Program-made: the position numbers and the translations under genes | IMG/VR virus record: IMGVR_UViG_3300025383_000011 | Location: 1-64,000 of that record | Direction: 5' to 3' (one strand) | DNA length: 64,000 nucleotides | DNA from: a virus | Notes under the pieces: generated by a model | What the model saw: only the letters and a program-made list of their open reading frames with translations | The model's database searches: none | What the model was told of the DNA's origin: nothing | Shown here: in pieces, positions 23,570 through 31,394 of the stretch | Layout: every line of letters begins with the position of its first letter | Position numbering within the stretch: the stretch's first letter is position 1

Positions 23570-24402
23570 TGTCCTTCTCCCCAGTTACCAATTTGGTTGT
23601 CTGCTAATGTCTCCCAATCTTTAGGGAAATGGTGACGCAAGTCAGCAAGTTTTACAGCCACACGAGGAGTAATCTCTGTGAGAGTTTTATAGTTTTTGTT
23701 GATGTATTTCAGTGCATCTGCTTGAACTTCATCTGGGTACCCACAAATACCATCTTGCTCAAATGCTTCGCAATTGGCCCCGAGCATATCTACTTCTTTG
23801 ATAAGGTGAAGTGTGTATAACAACTTTTCGTCATCGTTGAAATAGCATTTAATAATATTAAAACGACTTACCAAGGCATCGTAGTGCTGTTTGGCGGCCT
23901 TCTTAATATCTGCCATTGTGTCGTTAGTAATCCAAATTACCGTGCCGTCATATTCAAACGACATAGGCACATCTAATGCAATCATCAATGGATTTCGTTG
24001 TGCTCGTTCCCAACTAATCTGGCGAGGACGACTTGATGGCTCAGTGGCACCTTTAATCATATCAAGAATATCACGCTTTTCGCTACCGCTACGATGAATC
24101 AGGTCACAGTCGTCTAAGATGAGAACACGATGTTTGGCACGATTTTGATACAGTTTAACATATAAGGCCGCGGCTGAAATTGAGCCACCTTTGATATATT
24201 CTGCGTCCGGTTGTGCGTTCCTGTCTGCAAATGCTTTACGCACCCAGTGGGTCTTGCCGGTACCGGCATCACCAGAAATTAATAGTCCTTTGATAGCACT
24301 ATCTTTGTTGTCAATAAATGATCCTGTCATTTTGTATACAGTATCAAATTTATCAACCACCCGTTGAACAACGGGATTTGTAATGAGAGTTTCAGTTGTC
24401 AT
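23566..24402 (-). CDS. AAA+ ATPase
   Basis: 278 residues. Walker A G-D-A-G-T-G-K-T at 44-51, Walker B V-L-I-L-D-D-C-D near 94-101, sensor-like V-I-W-I-T-N-D near 153. This resembles a DnaC/helicase-loader or ORC-type AAA+ fold with a small C-terminal domain. It could act in DNA replication or in remodelling a phage complex. A clear promoter lies 85 nt upstream. Confidence 0.8.
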   Translation of the reverse strand: MTTETLITNPVVQRVVDKFDTVYKMTGSFIDNKDSAIKGLLISGDAGTGKTHWVRKAFADRNAQPDAEYIKGGSISAAALYVKLYQNRAKHRVLILDDCDLIHRSGSEKRDILDMIKGATEPSSRPRQISWERAQRNPLMIALDVPMSFEYDGTVIWITNDTMADIKKAAKQHYDALVSRFNIIKCYFNDDEKLLYTLHLIKEVDMLGANCEAFEQDGICGYPDEVQADALKYINKNYKTLTEITPRVAVKLADLRHHFPKDWETLADNQIGNWGEGQ

Positions 24403-24486
24403 ATAGTTCCTTTCTGAATTGTCTTGACAAATCTAACCATTTAGTAGGTTTTCTTTTAGATGCCTAGACATCTAACCCACACGCAT

Positions 24487-24515
24487 ATAATAGCACATCT
24501 ATTTATTCTTGTCAA
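24487..24515 (-). promoter_or_regulatory. strong sigma70-type promoter for the AAA+ gene
   Basis: On the minus strand, TTGACA (24515-24510), a 17-bp spacer and TATTAT (24492-24487): a perfect -35 and one mismatch in the -10. It lies partly at the 3' end of the upstream gene and about 85 nt before the AAA+ start. Confidence 0.7.
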
Positions 24516-24712
24516 TCCTTGATGTATCCAAAATGCTCTAATATATTCTTAGGATCAGAACACAATCCGGCACATTCCTTCACAATCAACTCGGCGAACT
24601 TTTCCAAGTATTCTTCTGGAGTATAGTTGTCTATCATTTCTCTGCCACTATCGTCCCAAAGTGTAAATCCTATACCAGCCTCGAGGGCAAGTTCTCTAAT
24701 CCGCTCATTCAT
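24512..24712 (-). CDS. FAELIVREC-family small protein, copy 2
   Basis: 66 residues. I-R-E-L-A-L-E-A-G-I, then F-A-E-L-I-V-K-E-C-A-G-L-C and I-L-E-H-F-G-Y. The spacing between the two blocks is shorter than in copy 1. Last gene before the AAA+ promoter. Confidence 0.75.
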   Translation of the reverse strand: MNERIRELALEAGIGFTLWDDSGREMIDNYTPEEYLEKFAELIVKECAGLCSDPKNILEHFGYIKD

Positions 24713-24869
24713 AGTATGGGTCCTGTGCTATACCTACATTAAGTTTGAACCAATCAATCTTAACTTTATTGTCTTGATATACTCTATCAACTTCAACACC
24801 GTTTTCTATTACTGTGGTCATATCGTCCCAGGTAATAGTAGCTCTATAGTTAATATCTTCTTCGTTCAT
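24705..24869 (-). CDS. 54-residue hypothetical protein
   Basis: A short frame from ATG at 24869, forming a 4-nt ATGA overlap with the upstream stop, and ending 8 nt inside the next gene. The product starts M-N-E-E-D-I-N-Y-R-A-T-I-T-W-D-D-M and ends A-Q-D-P-Y-Y-E; it is acidic and strand-rich. The overlaps on both sides support a real gene. Confidence 0.6.
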   Translation of the reverse strand: MNEEDINYRATITWDDMTTVIENGVEVDRVYQDNKVKIDWFKLNVGIAQDPYYE

Positions 24870-25105
24870 TCTTCAACTCCGAAAACTGAAATTTTCTTAA
24901 CCATATCACCTAACCGCAGTTCCACAGATAAACGACGCTCGTTTCCGTTAAACATTCCGTCGCTAACTACAGCCGTATTGGCGATTTCATTAAACAATAA
25001 CTCGGCGAACTTTTCTAATTCGTTGTATGACATATTGCCGTCACTTAGATTAGCCTCTGTAATGCCAACCTGTTCACTAAGTTCTCTAATCTTCTTCTCG
25101 TTCAT
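24866..25105 (-). CDS. FAELIVREC-family small protein, diverged copy 3
   Basis: 79 residues. N-terminal I-R-E-L-S-E-Q-V-G-I and F-A-E-L-L-F-N-E-I are recognisable, but the Cys is lost and the end reads V-F-G-V-E-E. A basic/acidic insert lies between the blocks. It is the most changed of the four copies. Confidence 0.7.
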   Translation of the reverse strand: MNEKKIRELSEQVGITEANLSDGNMSYNELEKFAELLFNEIANTAVVSDGMFNGNERRLSVELRLGDMVKKISVFGVEE

Positions 25106-25284
25106 TCAAATGCACCTTCCATATCCTGTTGCACCATATCATACATCGAACTATAACAAGTTGGACAAAATGCTACAGGTAATATTCCAAAGTAGCCTTG
25201 TACTCCGCCTTCGTCATCTGTAAACTCACAACTGCATACATTACATTTGTGGGTATCGCCCACGTGCTCTAATCCTTCGATCAT
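25102..25284 (-). CDS. small zinc-ribbon protein
   Basis: 60 residues. Two CxxC knuckles, K-C-N-V-C near residue 14 and F-C-P-T-C near 39, with an acidic spacer, fit a zinc ribbon. Such proteins often bind nucleic acid or RNA polymerase. It is overlapped by 4 nt on both sides. Confidence 0.7.
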   Translation of the reverse strand: MIEGLEHVGDTHKCNVCSCEFTDDEGGVQGYFGILPVAFCPTCYSSMYDMVQQDMEGAFE

Positions 25285-25481
25285 TCTTCAACTCCAAAAT
25301 GTTCTAGAATCATTCTGTTTGACCACTTACCCCAATCTTCACTATATTGATTTTTTACCACTTCAGCACATTCTCTCACAATTAACTCGGCAAATAGATC
25401 TAATCCTTCTGGATCTGGATTATCTGCTACTCCAGCCTGCAGAGCAAAATCTTTAATTTGTTTTTTCATAGTCTCAATCAA
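25281..25481 (-). CDS. FAELIVREC-family small protein, copy 4
   Basis: 66 residues with the cleanest form of both blocks: L-F-A-E-L-I-V-R-E-C-A-E-V-V and M-I-L-E-H-F-G-V-E-E. A W-G-K-W-S-N-R linker separates them. Confidence 0.75.
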   Translation of the reverse strand: MIETMKKQIKDFALQAGVADNPDPEGLDLFAELIVRECAEVVKNQYSEDWGKWSNRMILEHFGVEE

Positions 25482-25668
25482 TTTGCACGTCGACCAAACA
25501 ACCGTCTCGAAAGATATAGTACATTTCTAAACTGTAACCACCTCGCGGTACCGAGACCCATACACATCCATTACCCGGTTGCATAGTGTAGTCATCGTAG
25601 CCATTGCGACGCATTTCTTCTATTACCACCAGACGTTCAAACTCATTTACTTCTTGTACTGCTATCAT
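25474..25668 (-). CDS. small hypothetical protein
   Basis: 64 residues. A helix (E-F-E-R-L-V-V-I-E-E-M-R-R-N-G-Y) is followed by strands (V-W-V-S-V-P-R-G-G-Y). It overlaps the VWA gene by 4 nt. Function unknown. Confidence 0.6.
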   Translation of the reverse strand: MIAVQEVNEFERLVVIEEMRRNGYDDYTMQPGNGCVWVSVPRGGYSLEMYYIFRDGCLVDVQID

Positions 25669-26921
25669 TTTTCTGCATCTTCATAGTGAGCGTATACACC
25701 AAATTCGGGCTCTGCGTTCTTGTTGCCTTTGATAATCCAAACAGTATCGCAATACTGCTCAACTTCTTCTGGACTCCAACCAAAGAAACAGTAGTCAGTA
25801 AACATAATCAGCTTTTTGGGCTCAATTTGGTTTTCTTCCAACCACTTCCATACACAATGCGGATCTGTACCGCCGCCGCCACCGGGCACAAACTCTTCGA
25901 TATTGGCAATGTTATCGCTGGTAAACACTTCGCTATTGTGTACTTCGGTATCCCAACCTACCACGTGTATACGATACTCATCGTAACTTTCCATAATACC
26001 TTTGATTTCACTTAGGAAGATTTTAAGATCGTTGTCGGTAATAGAACCCGAAGTATCAATGCCAATTACTACATCAATCTGTTCGCCGGGCTTCATACCG
26101 GGCATAACAGCATCCATATGCCAACTCCGACGACTTGGGCGAGCCCAGGTAAAGTCACTTTTTACAGTTGACTCAATCTGTTGCTGTAGCAATTCGCGCC
26201 AGTTCATAACCGGCTCGCATAGATCGCGAATCATACGCTTGACACCGCCGGGAATATTACCAGCACCTGCAGCATTGGCCGCCGCTAGTACTGCTTCTTT
26301 GACTTCGTCGCGGATTGCTTTCTTTTCTTCTTCACTCAGTCTAGGGCGGCCGTTGCCGGGTTTGTCTCCATCACCGTCGCCTTCACCATCTTCGCCTTCA
26401 CCATCCAAGTGTTCGTCCAATAGACGTTTCATCAATTCATCAATATTGATCTTGTCAGCATTTTCGTACAAGTCATCGTAGACTTCTTCGGCGCTCATAC
26501 CTTTGTATTTAGAATCGTAAAGTGCTACAGGAATCTTGTCACCAACTCGTTGTTCTACCAAATCCCAGTTTACACAATAGTCATCGGCAATATTCCACAG
26601 TTTGGGATCACGATTACCACGACGTCCCATATGATCATAGACCGCGTGTAACACTTCGTGGCCTACCAAGAACTCCAACTGTTTGAGTGGTAGTGAGTTT
26701 ACAAATTCACTATTGTAGTAGAACTTGCGACCATCTGTTGCGGCAGTAGGACACCAGCCATCAGCATTGATCAATGTCATACGAGTGGCCAAGTTGCCAA
26801 AGAACGGAGCACGAAGTAACAAGCCGATACGTGCAGTCACCAATTTTTCACGTGCTGACGCATCTACTTTGGGATCTGTTTCTATTACTTTTTTGCTTTT
26901 TTCTGCTAGTGTAGTTGACAT
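25665..26921 (-). CDS. VWA-like / putative metallopeptidase (DUF2201-type)
   Basis: 418 residues. The N-terminal half carries H-E-V-L-H-A-V-Y-D-H (88-97), an H-E-x-x-H zinc site. An acidic low-complexity linker (G-E-D-G-E-G-D-G-D-G-D) follows. The C-terminal part has a von Willebrand A site: I-G-I-D-T-S-G-S-I, a MIDAS-like D-x-S-x-S variant. This pair of domains is typical of DUF2201 proteins that partner MoxR ATPases. A MoxR gene lies 0.7 kb upstream in the same direction. A protein-remodelling pair acting on a phage or host complex is likely. Confidence 0.8.
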   Translation of the reverse strand: MSTTLAEKSKKVIETDPKVDASAREKLVTARIGLLLRAPFFGNLATRMTLINADGWCPTAATDGRKFYYNSEFVNSLPLKQLEFLVGHEVLHAVYDHMGRRGNRDPKLWNIADDYCVNWDLVEQRVGDKIPVALYDSKYKGMSAEEVYDDLYENADKINIDELMKRLLDEHLDGEGEDGEGDGDGDKPGNGRPRLSEEEKKAIRDEVKEAVLAAANAAGAGNIPGGVKRMIRDLCEPVMNWRELLQQQIESTVKSDFTWARPSRRSWHMDAVMPGMKPGEQIDVVIGIDTSGSITDNDLKIFLSEIKGIMESYDEYRIHVVGWDTEVHNSEVFTSDNIANIEEFVPGGGGGTDPHCVWKWLEENQIEPKKLIMFTDYCFFGWSPEEVEQYCDTVWIIKGNKNAEPEFGVYAHYEDAEK

Positions 26922-26945
26922 AGTCGCTCCTTAACTTATGTATAT

Positions 26946-26991
26946 ATTATAGCATTTTGATCATTATGTGTCTGTGGCTTTTTTGCCACAG
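26946..26991 (-). promoter_or_regulatory. promoter with operator-like inverted repeat, for the VWA gene
   Basis: On the minus strand: CAGACA (26974-26969), 17 bp, TATAAT (26951-26946) preceded by TGC. A perfect inverted repeat, CTGTGGC-A6-GCCACAG (26991-26972), overlaps the -35. The same layout recurs upstream of the ParB-like gene. As a transcript signal the repeat is followed by T5 only on the plus strand, so an operator is as likely as a terminator. Confidence 0.5.
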
Positions 26992-26994
26992 TTT

Positions 26995-27285
26995 TTAGCC
27001 CCACTGTAGCATAACCGCACTTAAAGTGGCATCATCTTTGAGGTACAATCTCAAATTATTAAACTCTGTGTCCCAGGACCAAACTCGGTCTGATTCCATC
27101 TTTGTTTTCCCGGGAACCATTCGAATAAACCCAAGCTCGGAACTGGGTCCAAATACCGACCAACACCATTCGCGCCAGCCTTTAAACTCTTCGATTCTTT
27201 CATCCTTGCCGATAACATTAGGCTCTATTACATATTTGAATATCATATGACCGTTATATCTGCGATCTAGTTTAGTGACTTTCAT
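26995..27285 (-). CDS. hypothetical phage protein
   Basis: 96 residues from ATG at 27285, chosen because AAGGAAAT lies just upstream; a longer frame would sit deep within the previous gene. It has strand and tryptophan-rich stretches (W-R-E-W-C-W-S-V-F-G, R-V-W-S-W-D-T-E-F). No family recognised. Confidence 0.6.
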   Translation of the reverse strand: MKVTKLDRRYNGHMIFKYVIEPNVIGKDERIEEFKGWREWCWSVFGPSSELGFIRMVPGKTKMESDRVWSWDTEFNNLRLYLKDDATLSAVMLQWG

Positions 27286-27538
27286 TGTATTTCCTTGCCC
27301 TTGCGGCGAACACATCGTTGGCCCGTGCAACTGTGTCATAACTTGTAGAAACTGGCGCTGATACGGTAACAGAGCCTTGGCGTTCTTCTTGACAGATCTT
27401 TTCATCGTGTATGACCCTTGCTATTTTACAGTCTTGATTGGCCACAGCACTGACAGCGTGATCGGTTAGGCCCTTGCCAGTGGTTTCATACGTGACTACA
27501 CTGGAAATACCCAGCACAAGAATGATAGTTTCTAGCAT
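27272..27538 (-). CDS. small membrane-anchored protein
   Basis: 88 residues. The N-terminus is hydrophobic (T-I-I-L-V-L-G-I-S-S-V-V-T-Y), followed by a polar domain with two cysteines (D-C-K and I-C-Q) and a serine/threonine/valine-rich stretch. The anchor with an exported tail is a likely topology. CCTCCTTA lies just upstream of the ATG, the reverse of a ribosome site. Confidence 0.6.
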   Translation of the reverse strand: MLETIILVLGISSVVTYETTGKGLTDHAVSAVANQDCKIARVIHDEKICQEERQGSVTVSAPVSTSYDTVARANDVFAARARKYNESH

Positions 27539-27593
27539 AAGAATAAGGAGGACTTACGGCTTGCACCTGCCCCCTGCCTGTGACAGCAACCGT

Positions 27594-28700
27594 TTACTTA
27601 CCGCCTGCGGCAATAATGTACTTGCCGTAGCGTTTATGGAACTCATCAAAGTTCTTGAGCTTACCTGGTACTAAGGGCAAGTTATAAGTGGTCAATGCAA
27701 CTCTAGCACCCATAACAACCAACTCAGTACTGAAATTATCCATCATAAAGCGGAAGAAACAATCGGCCATTTTGTGCCATTCTTCAACTTTAGATTTGCC
27801 CAATTTGGCATAGGCGTCTTGTAATTCGTAGCACATAGATACTGTCAACGAATACATAGCCGACACTTCTTTGACTTCTAATTCCTTGACCTTGCCACTC
27901 AAAATATCACTTGGATTAGGCATACGGCTAGCGTGTTTACGATGAGCCATAAACTTCACTGCCAAGCCATCGCCTACAGTACCCGAAATCAAATCACTTA
28001 ATTCAGCATCTGTGGCATCTTCGTCGTACAAGAACTCTGACACGAAACTCCAAGAGCGTGGTGTAGCAAAAGCACGTGAGCTTGAACGTGGGTTAAAGTC
28101 CATCAAGTCTTGCTTGGCAAAACCAATGTAACCTACCACGTCTTTGTGTACACGATTAGCCACAGCCCACTCGTTCCAACTATCATAGTCAGCACGTACT
28201 TCTAGGTGTACAAAACGATTGCTCAAGGGCATTGGCATACGGAATGAAACACCTTTGTCTGATTCGCGATTACCTGCGGCAACAATAACTACGTTTTCTG
28301 GCAAATGATACTTGCCAAGACGACGATTGAGAATCAGCTGATATGCCGCGGCTTGTACAGCCGGTGCCGCCACGTTCATCTCGTCCAAGAACAAGACCAC
28401 TACCGGATACTCTCGGCTCATTTCTTCTGTTGGCAAATCAACAGGTTCAGCCCAATCCATCTTGCCTGAATCTTTGTTATAGAATGGAATACCACGCAAA
28501 TCTGTCGGCTCCATTTGACCCAAACGCAGGTCGATACAATGACCGCCCAATTCACTGGCCAAACCAGCAACCAACTCTGATTTACCAATACCGGGAGGAC
28601 CCCAGATAAAAACAGGACGTTTTACTTTGAACGCACGAAGCAAACGGCTACGACATTCGCTTGGCGTTACGGTACGATTTTCACTTACTTGACTCATCAC
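27594..28700 (-). CDS. MoxR-family AAA+ ATPase
   Basis: 368 residues. Walker A G-P-P-G-I-G-K-S (34-41), an L-R-L-G-Q-M-E-P-T-D-L-R-G-I-P segment typical of MoxR, Walker B V-L-F-L-D-E-M-N (about 103-110), and sensor A-A-G-N-R-E (about 146-151). MoxR ATPases work as chaperones with VWA proteins to mature or unfold complexes. The VWA gene is the next large gene downstream. It has its own promoter. Confidence 0.85.
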   Translation of the reverse strand: MMSQVSENRTVTPSECRSRLLRAFKVKRPVFIWGPPGIGKSELVAGLASELGGHCIDLRLGQMEPTDLRGIPFYNKDSGKMDWAEPVDLPTEEMSREYPVVVLFLDEMNVAAPAVQAAAYQLILNRRLGKYHLPENVVIVAAGNRESDKGVSFRMPMPLSNRFVHLEVRADYDSWNEWAVANRVHKDVVGYIGFAKQDLMDFNPRSSSRAFATPRSWSFVSEFLYDEDATDAELSDLISGTVGDGLAVKFMAHRKHASRMPNPSDILSGKVKELEVKEVSAMYSLTVSMCYELQDAYAKLGKSKVEEWHKMADCFFRFMMDNFSTELVVMGARVALTTYNLPLVPGKLKNFDEFHKRYGKYIIAAGGK

Positions 28701-28731
28701 AGGCTCCTAAAAATTTAACTACTGAAACTAC

Positions 28732-28760
28732 ATTATACATTATTGACAATTATTTGTCTG
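28732..28760 (-). promoter_or_regulatory. promoter for the MoxR gene
   Basis: On the minus strand: CAGACA (28760-28755), 17 bp and TATAAT (28737-28732). The A6 tract and ACAG sequence just upstream resemble the other YAGAC promoters. AGGAG lies before the ATG. Confidence 0.5.
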
Positions 28761-28769
28761 TTGTTTTTT

Positions 28770-28809
28770 AGCAAAAGATGCTGGTTTTTATTTAGAGTCA
28801 AAAACCAGC
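28770..28809 (-). terminator. hairpin, possible terminator after the 57-residue gene
   Basis: A perfect 10-bp inverted repeat, GCTGGTTTTT (28780-28789) and AAAAACCAGC (28800-28809), with a 10-nt loop. On the minus strand it is followed by ATCTTTTG, a weak U tract. It lies between a minus-strand stop at 28875 and the MoxR promoter, the expected place for a terminator. Confidence 0.45.
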
Positions 28810-28874
28810 AAAAAGTGACCGCAAGTTTCTGGGGTATCAAGGCTCCCCAAGGATCGCACGACCCCATTACAGCC

Positions 28875-29048
28875 TTAAACCAATTCCGCTTGCAAAATAT
28901 CAACCACTTCAGCGAACGATACCTGCGCTTCGCTAGCAATATAGTCAATATCTTCAGCGGTAAAATCTGCCATTGAAGAATATTTAAATTGTTTTACCAA
29001 CAACTGAGCAATACGTTCAACTTCTTTAACTGGATTATATTTAGGCAT
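28875..29048 (-). CDS. 57-residue hypothetical protein
   Basis: A frame of 57 residues from ATG at 29048, with AAGGAG about 6 nt upstream. The product is helical and acidic (V-E-R-I-A-Q-L-L-V-K-Q-F, F-T-A-E-D-I-D-Y-I-A, V-S-F-A-E-V-V-D-I-L). It lies between the 87-residue gene and the hairpin, in the same direction, with an uninterrupted frame. Function unknown. Confidence 0.7.
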   Translation of the reverse strand: MPKYNPVKEVERIAQLLVKQFKYSSMADFTAEDIDYIASEAQVSFAEVVDILQAELV

Positions 29049-29057
29049 AACCACTCC

Positions 29058-29321
29058 TTATCTTGAAAGATTCATTATACGACCTTGGAACTCACTGAAG
29101 TCCACACGCCAAGGCACAAACATTTCGATACCGACGCGACCTTTATCTTCTGCATCGCTCCAACTATCTTTGGTAACTACAATCTTGTAGGCTTGAAAAC
29201 CCATTTCAGTATTGTGGGCATCAACGACACGACCTTCAATAAAACAGTCTTCGCGGCCCAACATTGGCTTGAAGTCATATGCACGAATTGTATCACCTTC
29301 AACCACTGTTAATCCAATCAT
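29058..29321 (-). CDS. small phage protein, unknown
   Basis: 87 residues, beta-rich: I-R-A-Y-D-F-K-P, C-F-I-E-G-R-V-V-D-A, Y-K-I-V-V-T-K-D. It starts after CAAGGAGC. I recall similar proteins in T4-like aquatic phages, with no role known. Confidence 0.7.
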   Translation of the reverse strand: MIGLTVVEGDTIRAYDFKPMLGREDCFIEGRVVDAHNTEMGFQAYKIVVTKDSWSDAEDKGRVGIEMFVPWRVDFSEFQGRIMNLSR

Positions 29322-29350
29322 TTTTGCTCCTTGTTATTCACTATACAAGT

Positions 29351-29379
29351 ATTATAGCATTTTGGCTATTTTGGGTCTA
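29351..29379 (-). promoter_or_regulatory. promoter for the 87-residue gene
   Basis: On the minus strand: TAGACC (29379-29374), 17 bp and TATAAT (29356-29351) with TGC directly before it (extended -10). It lies in the 119-bp gap after the methyltransferase gene; I saw no strong terminator in that gap. Confidence 0.5.
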
Positions 29380-29440
29380 CCAGAATATTAAGTGCTGTAA
29401 GTCGTTGATTTTATTGGATTTTTTACAGCAGAATGGCAGT

Positions 29441-30589
29441 CTACGGGCGGCGAAACAGGTAAATTCCTTCGCTTTTATAGGCTTTTTCCAACTTGCCGTT
29501 GCCAACTCCCGGGCGGACGTTTAACAGCATATCTATCTGCTCTATGTATTGGAATCCTACCTTTTCACTTAGAGCTTTCCAGCGATCCACAATAGCAAAC
29601 GATTCTTTACCGTTTTTGTAGTCAGCAATATTGACAGCGTAGATTGAATCTGGCGCCAGGGCCCGGTGAATCATTTTGAGTGTGGGTGCCACATAACCTT
29701 CAAACCACGCATCCAAGTTGTTGTACCTGTTCATACACTGAGTGGGCTCGTCGGTATAGGTTTCCAAGTTAAAGTAGGGCGGACTTGAAAATGCCGCATC
29801 GTAGGTACCTGGTTCGGGATCAAATTCTTCACTGGGCATACAATTCATACTGAATCCACTGCCTTGGCCTTCTTCAGTCAACAGCTCGCCCAGAGCTTGG
29901 AGACCTTGAAAAGTTCTAGTATTGGGATCAATGCCGGTATAATTGTATGCCATACGGCTGGTCATTGCCCCCATCATACGTCCGCCGTAACCCGAACTAA
30001 AGTCTAACACATTGCCCCACATAGTAGGACAGATATATTCCCAAACAGCACGAGCATTCATTGGCTTGAAGTTTTGTATAGTGCCGCCGTTAACCAGTTC
30101 CAACGCACGACGCAGATTTTTAGGTATAACGCTGTCCTTGCCTTCGTCACGATGCACATAACACAGTTTAATAGCACGTTTGAGTTTATTGTCGTGGTTG
30201 AAACGAGCTTTCATACTCACAGTTGCGTTGTCGTTCCATTTTGCATCTTGCATATTAGGAAACCAAAAACGTCCCAGTGGTAGTCCATCATTGTTACCCA
30301 CGCCTAATTGACGGTTGACCACACTTTTATTTGCACGAGCTACCTCACGTATCTGTTCTCTGCATCCATCTAGATCAAAGTAAGTGATAGGTACACGATT
30401 GATGCTTCGGTATATATCAAACACTTCTTGCTGAATAGCTTCGCGACCAGCTTCATCTGCAGCCAGCCAGCGTTCCTTGCTGAGTGCTCGCAACTGTGGC
30501 AGGACTGATTCGTATCCGGTGCATACGGCAGAAGTGGGGGTGTAACCCCACTCCTGACATAATTGCTGATAGTATTGGTTAAGTATCAT
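29441..30589 (-). CDS. DNA methyltransferase (SPPY type)
   Basis: 382 residues. A SAM-binding region L-D-F-S-S-G-Y-G-G-R (195-204) is followed by the catalytic S-S-P-P-Y-F (268-273), so the order is motif I then IV. SPPY motifs occur in amino-methylating enzymes for N4-cytosine or N6-adenine. The N-terminal 180 residues are an unrecognised domain with many basic residues and probably hold the target recognition region. No cognate restriction nuclease is obvious, although an HNH gene is coupled to its start. Confidence 0.75.
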   Translation of the reverse strand: MILNQYYQQLCQEWGYTPTSAVCTGYESVLPQLRALSKERWLAADEAGREAIQQEVFDIYRSINRVPITYFDLDGCREQIREVARANKSVVNRQLGVGNNDGLPLGRFWFPNMQDAKWNDNATVSMKARFNHDNKLKRAIKLCYVHRDEGKDSVIPKNLRRALELVNGGTIQNFKPMNARAVWEYICPTMWGNVLDFSSGYGGRMMGAMTSRMAYNYTGIDPNTRTFQGLQALGELLTEEGQGSGFSMNCMPSEEFDPEPGTYDAAFSSPPYFNLETYTDEPTQCMNRYNNLDAWFEGYVAPTLKMIHRALAPDSIYAVNIADYKNGKESFAIVDRWKALSEKVGFQYIEQIDMLLNVRPGVGNGKLEKAYKSEGIYLFRRP

Positions 30590-31035
30590 TTACCGGTCAT
30601 TTTAAACAGTTCATCAAACATATCAACAGCCGACATAGATGTTTTACCTTTATCGTCTCTACCGGGAGTATCTCGATGACCGTTATAATCACCTTGACGC
30701 ATACCTTTTTCTTGGTGACAATTCAAACATAGTTCTTGCAAATTAGCAGGGTCATTGTTAGTACTATCACCATCGATATGATCAATATGAAACTTACCAC
30801 GCACATCACTTATCAAAGAATGATCTGTTGCACAAGGAAATCCTAAATGTCCAGATTGATTCTTACAGGCATTTTGTTTATAAGGTGCCACACCCCAAGG
30901 TAAAGCGGCGCCGGTATAACTAGCAATATGACAATTACCGCAGTACACTCTATATCGTACACCCGGTACCCCAACACGACCTTTGATAGGAGTACAAGGT
31001 TTTCCGCATCCAGGGTTTATACAAGTTGGTCTCAT
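30586..31035 (-). CDS. HNH endonuclease
   Basis: 149 residues. The HNH fold is clear at 78-107: H-I-D-H-I-D-G-D, N-N-D-P-A-N-L-Q, and L-C-L-N-C-H. The N-terminus adds more Cys pairs (C-I-N-P-G-C-G-K-P-C and Y-C-G-N-C), likely zinc sites. Free-standing HNH genes in phages are often homing or packaging nucleases. It overlaps the methyltransferase and GIY-YIG-like genes by 4 nt each. Confidence 0.8.
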   Translation of the reverse strand: MRPTCINPGCGKPCTPIKGRVGVPGVRYRVYCGNCHIASYTGAALPWGVAPYKQNACKNQSGHLGFPCATDHSLISDVRGKFHIDHIDGDSTNNDPANLQELCLNCHQEKGMRQGDYNGHRDTPGRDDKGKTSMSAVDMFDELFKMTGK

Positions 31036-31394
31036 ACTTCCTCCGTAAAATATTTAATTGTTGGCAACTCTTCAATTTCATAGTTGATCCAACCTCTAAT
31101 TTGTTCCAGTGTTATATCTTCCATTAACCATTCGTATTTGGTATTTCTAGATCCAACAACCAGGTGATCACTAAAAACTGTTTTGATACGTGACTCTAAA
31201 GTTTTAATTACTCGGCTAGGACCGGTCCACAAATCACAAAATACTACTCGGTGTCCGTTTGCACCTTCGTACTTGATAGCCCGCCTAACATAGTTGGAAG
31301 TGATACCAAAGCAAATGCGAGTCGCAATGGTACCGTCTTCCAATATGATCTGCTTGGTCCAAAGATACAACCACGCCTGATCAGATACCGACAT
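31032..31394 (-). CDS. GIY-YIG-like nuclease (T5orf172/MUG113 type)
   Basis: 120 residues from ATG at 31394. This start overlaps the ParB-like stop by 14 nt and is more natural than the longer frame. The fold pattern is W-L-Y-L-W, C-F-G-I-T-S-N, an arginine in V-R-R-A-I-K-Y, L-E-S-R-I-K-T-V-F, and Y-E-W-L for the catalytic Glu. A C-terminal helical tail follows. It probably cuts DNA. Confidence 0.65.
   Translation of the reverse strand: MSVSDQAWLYLWTKQIILEDGTIATRICFGITSNYVRRAIKYEGANGHRVVFCDLWTGPSRVIKTLESRIKTVFSDHLVVGSRNTKYEWLMEDITLEQIRGWINYEIEELPTIKYFTEEV

Noticed and set aside
26972-26996. A plus-strand intrinsic terminator (CTGTGGC/GCCACAG then T5)
   Set aside because: It faces the wrong way between two minus-strand genes, and the same layout at 32.65 kb lacks a T run. 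An operator overlapping the -35 explains both better.
28826-28850. GGGG...CCCC hairpin as a terminator
   Set aside because: The stem is short and no T run follows on either strand.
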